A stretch of DNA of 17,412 nucleotides from SPGG2 sp964194625 (GTDB taxonomy: Bacteria; Pseudomonadota; Gammaproteobacteria; Acidiferrobacterales; SPGG2): NCBI GenBank assembly GCA_964194625.1, contig CAXMNC010000206.1, forward strand, positions 1 through 17,412, given 5' to 3'. Positions within the stretch are counted from its first letter, which is position 1, and every line of letters starts with the position of its first letter. Below the pieces are notes generated by a model, which saw only the letters and a program-made list of their open reading frames with translations, was not told the origin of the DNA and did not search any database. Below, one piece after another: positions 1-7,771 of the stretch. The position numbers and the translations under genes were made by a program.

Positions 1-1
1 C

Positions 2-241
2 GGCTATGGCCTCCTGGTTGAAGTCACCCACGGCAATATCGTCACCCGTTATGCCCATGCCAAGAGCGTCTTGGTCAAGGTCGGTGATCGCGTGGATCGC
101 GGTCAACCGATCGCCACCGTCGGCACCTCCGGGCGCTCCACCGGCCCTCATCTTCACTTTGAGGTGTTGCGTCGAGGTAAGTCGGTAAATCCGAAAGGAT
201 ACTTGAATCGCCGCGTACGGCTCGTAGCGCACAAGAGTTAG
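2..241 (+). CDS. M23 family metallopeptidase, C-terminal fragment
   Basis: The 5' end is cut by the window edge; 79 codons and the TAG stop remain. The readable sequence is the end of a LytM/M23 zinc-peptidase fold: GYGLLVEVTHGN, then RYAHAKSVLVKVGDRVDRGQPIATVGTSGRSTG, and the signature HLHFEV, whose two histidines include a zinc ligand and a catalytic histidine in this family. The other zinc ligands (HxxxD) would lie upstream, out of view. The family cleaves or remodels peptidoglycan in the envelope, and some members are inactive LytM activators. A signal peptide, coiled coil or LysM domain cannot be assessed. The gene ends 45 nt before the yggS-like gene on the same strand. Confidence 0.9.
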   Translation, partial: GYGLLVEVTHGNIVTRYAHAKSVLVKVGDRVDRGQPIATVGTSGRSTGPHLHFEVLRRGKSVNPKGYLNRRVRLVAHKS

Positions 242-286
242 TCGCACAACTATCGACAAGTAAGCGGGGCAGGCGTATACAACGCC

Positions 287-1024
287 ATGGCCCAATTACC
301 GACGACAAATCCCAGTACTTTCTCGCCTAATTATATCGCGCAAAACCTTGCGGCGGTTCGCCAAACCATCGCCAGTGCAGCACGTGCAGCGAACAGAGAT
401 TCGAGCGATATTAGGCTTATCGCCGTCTCCAAAACCATGTCGGTATCAGCGGTGGAGACGGCGGTCCGCGCCGGCCAGATGGAGTTTGGCGAAAATAAGA
501 TTCAAGACGCACGCACCAAGATTCCCCGATTCGAAGGCCACGATCTCACGTGGCACTTTATTGGCCACCTGCAGACCAACAAGGTTAAATTCGTTCCGGG
601 CCAGTTCGCCTGGGTACACTCTATTGATCGGTTTGACCTGGCGACGAAACTGTCGCGCCATGCACAACGGGCTGGAAAACAAATCAATGGCCTTATTCAA
701 GTGAACGTGACGGGTGAATCTAGCAAGCACGGCGCAACACCCAAAGATGTGTTTGCCTTGATCGAGCAAATCTTAGAGGCTGAACCTGCTGGCGTGGTGT
801 TGCGCGGACTGATGATGTTGGGAGCTTACACCGCTAACGAATTGGAGTTACGCGATGGGTTCGCTCAGTTACGACAACTACGAGACGATTGCGCCGAGCG
901 CTTTGGCCTAAAGGGATTTACGGAGCTCTCAATGGGGATGACTAACGACTATTCGATAGCCATCGCCGAAGGTGCGACGTTAGTGCGCGTCGGTACTGCG
1001 ATATTCGGCGAGCGTAAGAAATAA
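287..1024 (+). CDS. yggS: YggS/PLPBP family pyridoxal-phosphate homeostasis protein
   Basis: The 245-residue product has the alanine-racemase-like TIM-barrel fold of the YggS/PROSC family. This family binds pyridoxal 5'-phosphate and buffers cellular PLP and amino-acid pools, with no established catalytic reaction. The PLP-binding lysine is K49 in LIAVSKT. Other family motifs are GENKIQDA, WHFIGHLQTNKVK, the QVNVTGESSKHG segment, GLMMLGAY and the phosphate-binding ELSMGMTNDY near the C-terminus, followed by RVGTAIFGER. The ATG at 287 gives an N-terminal extension of about 15 residues over E. coli YggS, but no other in-frame start lies between it and the conserved core. The Shine-Dalgarno match is poor. 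The gene is convergent with the MTHFR-like gene and ends 21 nt from it. Confidence 0.95.
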   Translation: MAQLPTTNPSTFSPNYIAQNLAAVRQTIASAARAANRDSSDIRLIAVSKTMSVSAVETAVRAGQMEFGENKIQDARTKIPRFEGHDLTWHFIGHLQTNKVKFVPGQFAWVHSIDRFDLATKLSRHAQRAGKQINGLIQVNVTGESSKHGATPKDVFALIEQILEAEPAGVVLRGLMMLGAYTANELELRDGFAQLRQLRDDCAERFGLKGFTELSMGMTNDYSIAIAEGATLVRVGTAIFGERKK

Positions 1025-1045
1025 ACGTCAATTAATCCAAGTAGG

Positions 1046-2002
1046 TCAGGATGGGCTGCTATCAACACCCGCTTCTTCCAGTATGCGAGGGACGAGCCGT
1101 TCGCGACCGATTGGCATGATGTGAATTCCTTGACAAAGCCCCCTTAGCGCCTTGATTGTCCGAGCCGCGATAGCGGCGCTCGTGTTGTCCGGTTCCACAG
1201 CATCGTCGATCTCCCGGATGAGCGCGTCCGGCACATGAATGCCGGGGACCTTAGCGTTTAAATACGCCGCCATCTTTGCTGATTTCAAAGGAATAATTCC
1301 CGCGAGAACGGGTACGTTAAGAGATTTGGTCCGTTTGACAAATTTTTCAAATGCCCCAGGTTCAAAGATTGCTTGGGTCTGAAGAAAATCAGCCCCGGCT
1401 TCGATCTTCTCTTCCATTCGCTTGATCTCATCGGTGATATTAGTTGCCCCGGGATTCACTACCGCGCCCACGCAAAATTTCGGCGTGCCGTTAAGGGCGT
1501 TACCCGTGAGATCAGTACCGTTTTCGAGCGCACGCGCGGCTTCGATGATCATCGCTGCATAAACGTCAAATACTGGCTTTGCTTCCGGGTGATCTCCATG
1601 GCTCGGTGGATCGCCACCCATAACAACGATATTGTTGATCCCGAGCACGGCCGCGCCCAGTAGATCCGCCTGCAACGCAATGCGGTTACGGTCGCGCGAA
1701 GTCACCTGCACTATCGACTCAATCCCTCTATCATGCAACAAATGCGCGACCGCCATCGGCGCGATTGACATTCTTGCGTTGTGTGAGTCCGTTAGATTAA
1801 ATGCGTCAACGTAATCTCTTAGGCGATCTGCTACTTCATACAGTTTTGTTAAGTCGGTACCTTTCGGTGGGTTGAGTTCACTGGTTACGACAAACTCCTT
1901 AGATTTCAAGGCTGTACTAAACGCGGTCAATCGATGCTCCTGGCTACGATGAGGAATGCCGATCCGATGATTCTTATAGATAAGGAGTGGCTTGTCTAGC
2001 AT
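1046..2002 (-). CDS. Methylenetetrahydrofolate reductase family protein (MetF-like)
   Basis: The protein is a 318-residue TIM-barrel flavoprotein of the MTHFR family, which reduces 5,10-methylene-THF to 5-methyl-THF for methionine synthesis and C1 metabolism. Numbered from the chosen start, the motifs are SELNPPKG with the probable catalytic Glu42, FNLTDSHNARMS with Asp72, TSRDRNRIALQADLLGAAVLGI (about 101-122), the loop VVMGGDPP (126-133) and LAGIIPLKSAKMA. It belongs to the divergent MetF-like class rather than the E. coli MetF type. The open frame extends upstream to a GTG at 2080. I prefer the ATG at 2002 because a GGAGG (2008-2012) precedes it by 5 nt; a tandem ATG at 2005 is only 2 nt away. 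Even so, about 30 residues precede the conserved core. The gene is divergent from dapD, and no metH/metE neighbour is visible. Confidence 0.85.
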   Translation of the reverse strand: MLDKPLLIYKNHRIGIPHRSQEHRLTAFSTALKSKEFVVTSELNPPKGTDLTKLYEVADRLRDYVDAFNLTDSHNARMSIAPMAVAHLLHDRGIESIVQVTSRDRNRIALQADLLGAAVLGINNIVVMGGDPPSHGDHPEAKPVFDVYAAMIIEAARALENGTDLTGNALNGTPKFCVGAVVNPGATNITDEIKRMEEKIEAGADFLQTQAIFEPGAFEKFVKRTKSLNVPVLAGIIPLKSAKMAAYLNAKVPGIHVPDALIREIDDAVEPDNTSAAIAARTIKALRGLCQGIHIMPIGRERLVPRILEEAGVDSSPS

Positions 2003-2065
2003 CATCGCCTCCGTTAGCAAGCTCGATGCGTCCCAACCCCTATTTGGAGACCAAAACTCAGATGC

Positions 2066-2096
2066 CTTATAATCTGTCACTTTCTATCATTACCAA
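2066..2096 (-). promoter_or_regulatory. Candidate sigma70 promoter for the MetF-like gene
   Basis: On the minus strand, TTGGTA (2091-2096) and GATTAT (2069-2074) are separated by 16 bp, and a TATAAG overlaps downstream (2066-2071). Each hexamer matches consensus at 4 of 6 positions. Transcription from here would give a leader of about 55-60 nt before the ATG at 2002, which fits the shorter start better than the GTG at 2080. The call is weak and rests on hexamer matching only. Confidence 0.25.
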
Positions 2097-2206
2097 TCAC
2101 AACAACGAATGTCCGTATTACCTCTATTCCGATCTCAATAGATCGAACCAAGGACCCAGCCCAAGAACGAGGTTGAATACTACTACCTGATGTTTCCGTG
2201 AGTTGG

Positions 2207-2231
2207 CGCGGAACGTGATGAGAATTCCGCG
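2207..2231. repeat. Short inverted repeat upstream of dapD
   Basis: A perfect 7-bp inverted repeat, CGCGGAA (2207-2213) and TTCCGCG (2225-2231), has an 11-nt spacer. It sits 13 nt before the dapD Shine-Dalgarno (GGAGAG, 2244-2249). It could be an operator or a small leader hairpin, but a repeat this short can arise by chance. Confidence 0.3.
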
Positions 2232-2255
2232 ATAACGTTACTTGGAGAGCCATTC

Positions 2256-3077
2256 ATGAATGAAATCCAACAGGTGATTGATCAAGCCTTTGAGCGTAGA
2301 GGCGAAATCACGCCAAGAACCGCTGAAACACACGTGAAGGATGCAGTCTTGGAAGCCATCAAGCTGCTTGACGGCGGTAAGGCTCATGTGGTGACAAAAT
2401 CGAATAATACTTGGGTCGTTAATGAATGGTTAAAAAAAGCAGTGCTGCTGTACTTTCGCATCGAAGACAATAGCCTTATCAAAGGCAGCTTTACCAATTA
2501 CTACGACAAGATTCCCTCTAAGTTCGTGGACTACAGCTCGCGAAGCTTTCGGGAGCGCGGTTTCCGCGTTGTGCCACCGGCTACGGTTAGATATGGCGCA
2601 TATGTTGCGCCTGGTGTGGTGCTAATGCCTAGCTACATCAATATTGGCGCCTATGTCGACGAAGGAACAATGGTCGACACGTGGGCAACAGTAGGCTCAT
2701 GTGCATTCATTGGCAAAAACGTACACCTGTCGGGCGGAGTTGGCATAGGTGGCGTGCTTGAGCCGATTCAAGCCGCCCCGACCATTATCGAGGACAACTG
2801 TTTTATCGGTGCGCGCTCGGAGATCGTAGAGGGTGTGGTCGTGGAAACAGGGTCGGTGATTTCAATGGGTGTTTATATAGGTCAAAGCACGAAGATTCTC
2901 GATCGTGAGAGCGGTGAAATCATCTATGGTCGGGTACCGGCCGGTTCCGTCGTCGTATCGGGAACATTGCCGGCAGCGGACGGTAGTCACGGATTGTATT
3001 GTGCCGTCATCGTCAAACGTGTAGACGAAAAAACACGCGGTAAGATCAATATCAACGAACTTCTAAGGAACATCTAG
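2256..3077 (+). CDS. dapD: 2,3,4,5-tetrahydropyridine-2,6-dicarboxylate N-succinyltransferase
   Basis: DapD transfers succinyl from succinyl-CoA to tetrahydrodipicolinate, committing it to the succinylase branch of diaminopimelate/lysine synthesis in the cytoplasm. The product is 273 residues against 274 in E. coli. The N-terminal alpha domain contains SNNTWVVNEWLKKAVLLYFR. The left-handed beta-helix of hexapeptide repeats starts near residue 110 (VRYGAYVAPGVVLMPSYINIGAYV) and continues through GTMVDTWATVGSCAFIGKNVHLSGG and DNCFIGARSEIVEGV. The C-terminal cap is RVPAGSVVVSGTLP. The start is ATG at 2256, preceded by GGAGAG 6 nt upstream. dapE follows after 13 nt, so the two are probably cotranscribed. 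Confidence 0.98.
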   Translation: MNEIQQVIDQAFERRGEITPRTAETHVKDAVLEAIKLLDGGKAHVVTKSNNTWVVNEWLKKAVLLYFRIEDNSLIKGSFTNYYDKIPSKFVDYSSRSFRERGFRVVPPATVRYGAYVAPGVVLMPSYINIGAYVDEGTMVDTWATVGSCAFIGKNVHLSGGVGIGGVLEPIQAAPTIIEDNCFIGARSEIVEGVVVETGSVISMGVYIGQSTKILDRESGEIIYGRVPAGSVVVSGTLPAADGSHGLYCAVIVKRVDEKTRGKININELLRNI

Positions 3078-3090
3078 CGTAGCTCGATCC

Positions 3091-4227
3091 ATGGAGAAGA
3101 TAGCTGAGCTAACAATGGCATTGATGGCACGTCCATCGGTGACGCCGAATGACGAAGGGTGCCAGGACCTCATGATAGGACGTCTTGGTCCTCTTGGTTT
3201 TGAAGTAGAGCGCCTGCGATTTGGTGAGGTTGATAACTTCTGGGCCCAGCGGGGACAAGGTGCACCACTGGTAGTCTTTGCTGGTCATACGGATGTGGTG
3301 CCAGCTGGGCCCCGCGATATGTGGGATAGCGATCCGTTTGTCCCGGAAGTACGCGATGGCTACATCTATGGACGCGGTGCTGCCGATATGAAGGCCTCGT
3401 TGGCGGCGTTTGTTGTTGCCATCGAGAAATTCATCGAACGACATCCGCAACACAAGGGGTCGATAGGCCTGCTTATCACTTCCGACGAAGAAGGCATCGC
3501 AACCGACGGCACCGTCAAGGTCGTTGATTGGCTCAGCCGCCAGGGCAAGAAAATCGACTATTGCATCGTCGGCGAACCCTCCTCTGTGAGCACCATTGGT
3601 GACACCATAAAAGTGGGTCGTCGGGGCTCGTTGAACGGCATCCTCACGGTCCATGGGGTACAGGGCCACGTCGCCTACCCAGACCTCGCCAACAACCCGA
3701 TTCATGCCATCGCCCCTGCCCTCGCAGAGTTGGTAAACACCGAATGGGACCAAGGAACGGCGGACTTTCCGCCCACTAGCTTTCAGATTTCCAATATACA
3801 CGGGGGCACCGGGGTTGATAACGTGATCCCATCAACGTTAGAGATCCTGTTCAACTTCCGTTACTCACCGGCCGTGACCACGGCCGCGCTTTGCCAGCGC
3901 GTACAGACCAGCCTGCGCCGACATGATATCGACTACAGCTTAGATTGGCGTCGCTCTGGCGACCCATTTTTGACCGGCAACGGCCCCCTCGTTGAGGCGA
4001 TCTCCAGTGCGGTGCAAACCGAACTCGGCCTCGAACCTAAACGAGCCACGACCGGCGGCACCTCAGATGGGCGTTTTATTGCACCGACGGGGGCCCAAGT
4101 GGTCGAGCTTGGGCCCATAAACAAGACCATCCACAAGGCCAATGAGCGAGTCCGCGTGCAGGATCTGCCACGGTTGGCCCAAGTTTACACCAAGGCGTTA
4201 GAATTTTTGCTGGTCGAAAAAGACTAA
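3091..4227 (+). CDS. dapE: Succinyl-diaminopimelate desuccinylase
   Basis: DapE is an M20-family di-zinc amidohydrolase that cleaves N-succinyl-LL-diaminopimelate to succinate and LL-DAP, two steps after DapD. The product is 378 residues, the usual length. The ligand set is intact: H66 (and D68) in FAGHTDVVP, bridging D99 in GRGAADMK, E133/E134 in TSDEEG with E133 the expected catalytic base, E162 in VGEPSS, and H348 in GPINKTIHKANE. The dimerisation lid domain lies at about 175-290, and GGTSDGRF is present. No good Shine-Dalgarno precedes the ATG at 3091 (an AAGGA is about 21 nt away), which suggests translational coupling to dapD. The N-terminus nevertheless aligns with E. coli DapE from this start. 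Confidence 0.98.
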   Translation: MEKIAELTMALMARPSVTPNDEGCQDLMIGRLGPLGFEVERLRFGEVDNFWAQRGQGAPLVVFAGHTDVVPAGPRDMWDSDPFVPEVRDGYIYGRGAADMKASLAAFVVAIEKFIERHPQHKGSIGLLITSDEEGIATDGTVKVVDWLSRQGKKIDYCIVGEPSSVSTIGDTIKVGRRGSLNGILTVHGVQGHVAYPDLANNPIHAIAPALAELVNTEWDQGTADFPPTSFQISNIHGGTGVDNVIPSTLEILFNFRYSPAVTTAALCQRVQTSLRRHDIDYSLDWRRSGDPFLTGNGPLVEAISSAVQTELGLEPKRATTGGTSDGRFIAPTGAQVVELGPINKTIHKANERVRVQDLPRLAQVYTKALEFLLVEKD

Positions 4228-4255
4228 TTCGGCTTTAAATCAACATATTATAGGT

Positions 4256-4318
4256 TATAATTAAATCTCATTCTGATCAGACTGACGCCATCAAATCCTT
4301 ACCGCCAATGGCTATAAT
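4256..4318 (+). promoter_or_regulatory. Candidate promoter region of the signalling operon
   Basis: The 133-nt AT-rich gap after dapE contains two exact TATAAT hexamers, at 4256-4261 and 4313-4318. Neither has a convincing -35 box at 16-18 bp; the best are AT-rich matches such as TTTAAA at 4234-4239. The second box lies 42 nt before the kinase ATG. I see no rho-independent terminator for dapE here, so some read-through from dapDE is possible. Confidence 0.35.
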
Positions 4319-4360
4319 AATGATCAACGTAGCCTACGGTGCATAAATGAGAAAAACGGG

Positions 4361-6889
4361 ATGTTGAAGCGGGACTGGTTTCTAGGCCTTATTGTCTCCT
4401 TAGCATTCGCCGCGGCCACCTTGTACGGCGTTCCATTTCTACAGAATATGGAGCGCCTGGCGTACGACACTGGCGTCAAGCTCACGCCCAGTGATGCGGC
4501 TGCGACCAAAGAGATCGCCATCGTCGCCATTGACGACGACAGCATCGAGGAAATCGGCCGTTGGCCATGGCCGCGCAAGATTTTGGCGGACATGATCACC
4601 CAACTCTCCGAGGCCGGTGCCAAAGTCATAGGGCTACAGATATTCTTATCGGAACCGCAGACCGATCCAGGCCTAACCTATTTCCGCGAACTGCGGGCAT
4701 TCATGGGCAAAACCGAATTTCCACCGGAAGCGGCACCCCAGGTATTTAAGATAAAGGAATTCATCAATCGCGTCGAACAAGATCTCGATGCCGACAACAG
4801 ACTCGCCGAGGCCATACCAAACGCGGGCAACGTATTGATGCCCATGTTCTTCAATGTGCAGGTACCACTGGGTAACCCCGATGCCGATCCCCCTGAGTTC
4901 ATTCAGCGAAACCGCTTGAGCAAGATTGTCATTCGCCCGGACGTGAACGGCACTCCGCGGGAGACCGACAAGATCGAGCTTGCACCGTTAGCGGTCTTCG
5001 GTAACCAGACAGCGGGGATTGGGCACCTTAATCTGTTTCCTGATGTCGATGGCGGCATACGCAGAGAGAGCCTTGTTCTCAAACACTACGAAGACTATTA
5101 CCCGTCACTCACCTTGCTACTCGCGGCACGTAGCCTCAATCTCGAGGCAAAAGACATCACCGTTTACTTGGGCGAAAGTGTCAAACTCGGACGTTTACTA
5201 ATAAAGACCGACGCAGACATGGGCATGCTCACGGGCTTTTACTCGGCCGAGGGCGACGAAGAAGCGTTTTCCATCTATTCCTTTCACCATGTTCGTGCCG
5301 GCACGCTCGATGCCTCCACTTTCAAAGACAAGATTGTGCTGATCGGTCCAACCGCCAAGGGCGTCGGCAGCACCCGTGTGACGCCCGTTTCATCAAACAT
5401 GTCCGATGCCGAGCTCACCGCCAATGTCATTGCCAGCATTCGTAACCAACATTTTTATATAGAACCGGCATGGACTAAATCGGCTGTCGTCGGTATCTTT
5501 GTTGCCGTCGCGTTATATCTCATGTTCGCCTTACCTAAGCTGGGCGCTGCCCTCGCTGCGATCGTGTCGCTGTCCCTATTCCTGGGCTTGCTGGGTGCCG
5601 AACAGTATATGCTGATCGACAAGAAGGTTTGGTTGCAAACCGTGCCACCGGCACTACTTTTGCTAGTCGGGCATATCGCGCTAACTACAAAGCGTTTCTT
5701 TGCCACTGAGCGCCAAAAGAAATCCGTCGAAACGGATTCAGCGCAGACGAACCGCATGCTGGGCCTGTCCTTCCAGGGACAGGGTCAATTCGATATGGCC
5801 ATGGACAAGTTTCGCCGGCTACCGGTCGACAAGTCAGTATTAGAGCTAATCTACAATCTTGCGCTCGATTTTGAGCGCAAACGTCAATTCAACAAGGCCG
5901 TGTCGGCTTACGACTATATCCTTGAACACGATCCGAAGTTCAAAGACGCGAATGAACGCAAACAGCGCGGCGAAACGCTGGAACACACAATTACACTTGG
6001 CGATCGGCACATGACCCCCGGGGGCACGCTTATTTTGGACGGTGTCGATCAAAAACCCACGCTTGGCCGTTACGAAGTCGAAAAAGAGCTGGGCAAGGGG
6101 GCAATGGGCACTGTCTATCTTGGTCGCGACCCGAAAATCAATCGCGTGGTTGCCATAAAGACCATGGCGCTGTCTGACGAATTCGAAGAGGAAGAATTAG
6201 CAAAGGCAAAAGATCGATTCTTTCGTGAGGCGGAAACCGCCGGTCGATTGAGCCATCCCAATATCGTGACCATATACGATGCCGGCGAAGAACATGACCT
6301 GGCCTATATCGCCATGGAGTTTCTGCACGGCAAGGATCTTACGCACTTGATCAAGTCTCAAGGGCGCCTGTCTCAAGCGTGGGTCTTAGATCTGATCGTA
6401 AAGGTGGCCGACGCGCTCGATTATGCGCACAAACAGGACGTGGTCCACAGAGACATCAAACCAGCCAATATTATGTATGACGAGAAGAGCAAGAGCATCA
6501 AAGTGACTGACTTTGGGATCGCCCGCATTACGGCTTCCAGTCGAACACGGACCGGGGTTATCCTTGGCACTCCGTCTTATATGTCACCGGAGCAACTGGC
6601 GGGGAAAAAGGTCGATGGCCGATCAGATCTCTTCTCGCTCGGGGTAATGATGTATGAGTTACTTTGTGGTGAGCAGCCTTTCGGCGGTGAGAGTATGGCG
6701 GCATTGATGTTTCAGATTGCCAATAACAAGCATCCGGACATTACGCGACTGTGCCCTGACCTTTCGCCCGGTGTCGGGCCTATAATAGATAGACTACTGG
6801 AGAAGGACGTAGAAAAACGATTTCAGACTGGTGGTGAGCTCAAAGGGGCTATTATTAATTGTATGAACTCGACAGTACAAAGCGGGTAA
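4361..6889 (+). CDS. CHASE2-domain receptor serine/threonine protein kinase with TPR-like linker
   Basis: The 842-residue membrane kinase has this order: one TM helix (about 7-27); a CHASE2 sensor (about 30-365, including AIVAIDDDSIEEIGRWPWPR and the closing DKIVLIGPTAKG); three TM helices (about 374-391, 394-413, 427-442); two TPR-like helical repeats (about 465-530); a Thr-rich linker (531-568); and a complete Hanks-type kinase domain (569-842). CHASE2 is predicted periplasmic and the kinase cytoplasmic. Catalytic elements are all present: Gly loop GKGAMGTVY (578-586), K600 in VAIK, H696-R697-D698 in HRDIKPAN, DFG at 717-719, and the activation loop TRTGVILGTPSYMSPEQ with possible phospho-Thr at 729, 731 and 737. 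The phosphatase gene follows after 4 nt. The ligand and substrates are unknown. The Shine-Dalgarno is weak. Confidence 0.95.
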   Translation: MLKRDWFLGLIVSLAFAAATLYGVPFLQNMERLAYDTGVKLTPSDAAATKEIAIVAIDDDSIEEIGRWPWPRKILADMITQLSEAGAKVIGLQIFLSEPQTDPGLTYFRELRAFMGKTEFPPEAAPQVFKIKEFINRVEQDLDADNRLAEAIPNAGNVLMPMFFNVQVPLGNPDADPPEFIQRNRLSKIVIRPDVNGTPRETDKIELAPLAVFGNQTAGIGHLNLFPDVDGGIRRESLVLKHYEDYYPSLTLLLAARSLNLEAKDITVYLGESVKLGRLLIKTDADMGMLTGFYSAEGDEEAFSIYSFHHVRAGTLDASTFKDKIVLIGPTAKGVGSTRVTPVSSNMSDAELTANVIASIRNQHFYIEPAWTKSAVVGIFVAVALYLMFALPKLGAALAAIVSLSLFLGLLGAEQYMLIDKKVWLQTVPPALLLLVGHIALTTKRFFATERQKKSVETDSAQTNRMLGLSFQGQGQFDMAMDKFRRLPVDKSVLELIYNLALDFERKRQFNKAVSAYDYILEHDPKFKDANERKQRGETLEHTITLGDRHMTPGGTLILDGVDQKPTLGRYEVEKELGKGAMGTVYLGRDPKINRVVAIKTMALSDEFEEEELAKAKDRFFREAETAGRLSHPNIVTIYDAGEEHDLAYIAMEFLHGKDLTHLIKSQGRLSQAWVLDLIVKVADALDYAHKQDVVHRDIKPANIMYDEKSKSIKVTDFGIARITASSRTRTGVILGTPSYMSPEQLAGKKVDGRSDLFSLGVMMYELLCGEQPFGGESMAALMFQIANNKHPDITRLCPDLSPGVGPIIDRLLEKDVEKRFQTGGELKGAIINCMNSTVQSG

Positions 6890-6893
6890 TGCT

Positions 6894-7715
6894 ATGGCCG
6901 GCCTAGCAATAGCGGGTAGCACCGATCCAGGCATGATACGGCCTAACAATGAAGACCGTATCTCGACGACGCCTGAATTGGGGCTTGCTGTTGTCGCCGA
7001 TGGTATGGGCGGTCACCAGGCGGGTGAAGTAGCGAGCGGTATGGCTGTAGATGTCGTCACACGACACTTGATTAATGTCTTTTCGCGTGACACCCCACCA
7101 GCCGACGAAGAAGTAGCTGATCAGTCATCTGCCGAACTCAGGGCAGTCGGTGAAGCTATTGCGCTGGCCAATACGGCGATATTCGAACTTGCCAAATCGA
7201 GCCCGAACTGTTCTGGCATGGGTACCACAGTTGTAGTTACTCTGTTTCACGAAGACAAGGTGTGCATCGGGCACGTGGGTGATTCTCGACTGTACCGATA
7301 TCGCAGCGACACGCTAGAGCTGATAACCGAAGATCACTCGCTCGTGCAAGAACTGGTAGCACGCGGATTGATCACCTCGGAAGAAGCACGCCATTCAATA
7401 AATAAGAACCTGGTCACGCGAGCATTGGGCATAGAACCTACGGTTGAGTCACAATTGACTGAACAAACTCTTCAGGACCAAGATATTTACTTGCTTTGTT
7501 CGGATGGGTTAAACGATGTGCTACCGGATGACGTCACCGCCCAGTTACTCAAGGATCATGGAAGCGATTTGCAGGCCACAGCAGATCGATTGGTGGCTCA
7601 AGTCAACGCTAGGGGTGGCCCTGACAATGTATCAATCGTACTTGTGCGTACAGGAGATCAGTTCCTAAGAGATAGGAAAGAAATAGCTAAGCTGTCCAAA
7701 GAAAGCAATGGCTAA
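6894..7715 (+). CDS. PP2C-family serine/threonine protein phosphatase
   Basis: The 273-residue soluble phosphatase is of the bacterial Stp/PrpC type (PPM family, Mn/Mg-dependent). Metal-binding and catalytic motifs are intact: E20-D21 in RPNNEDR, D36-G37 in VVADGMGGH, GMGTTVVVTLF, GHVGDSRLYRYR, DHSLVQELVARGLIT, NLVTRALG, D204 in LCSDGLND and D244 in GGPDNVS. No signal peptide or TM segment is visible. It begins 4 nt after the kinase stop and so is almost certainly cotranslated with it. By analogy with PknB/Stp pairs it should dephosphorylate the kinase and its targets; this is inferred from context, not shown. Confidence 0.95.
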   Translation: MAGLAIAGSTDPGMIRPNNEDRISTTPELGLAVVADGMGGHQAGEVASGMAVDVVTRHLINVFSRDTPPADEEVADQSSAELRAVGEAIALANTAIFELAKSSPNCSGMGTTVVVTLFHEDKVCIGHVGDSRLYRYRSDTLELITEDHSLVQELVARGLITSEEARHSINKNLVTRALGIEPTVESQLTEQTLQDQDIYLLCSDGLNDVLPDDVTAQLLKDHGSDLQATADRLVAQVNARGGPDNVSIVLVRTGDQFLRDRKEIAKLSKESNG

Positions 7716-7750
7716 TAAAACTAGTTCCACGCATCCTTGCGCTTTCTTTG
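7697..7750. repeat. 10-bp inverted repeat between phosphatase and FHA genes
   Basis: CAAAGAAAGC (7697-7706, inside the last codons of the phosphatase gene) is the exact reverse complement of GCTTTCTTTG (7741-7750), with a 34-nt spacer. It ends 21 nt before the preferred FHA start. It is AT-rich and lacks a following T-run, so it does not look like a strong terminator. It could be a leader fold, a partial attenuator or an operator. Confidence 0.4.
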
Positions 7751-7771
7751 CATAATGGGCTAGACAGAGAG

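Noticed and set aside
3109..3801. 230-codon open frame on the minus strand
   Set aside because: It lies wholly inside dapE, whose protein has intact catalytic motifs. The antisense translation shows no recognisable domain.
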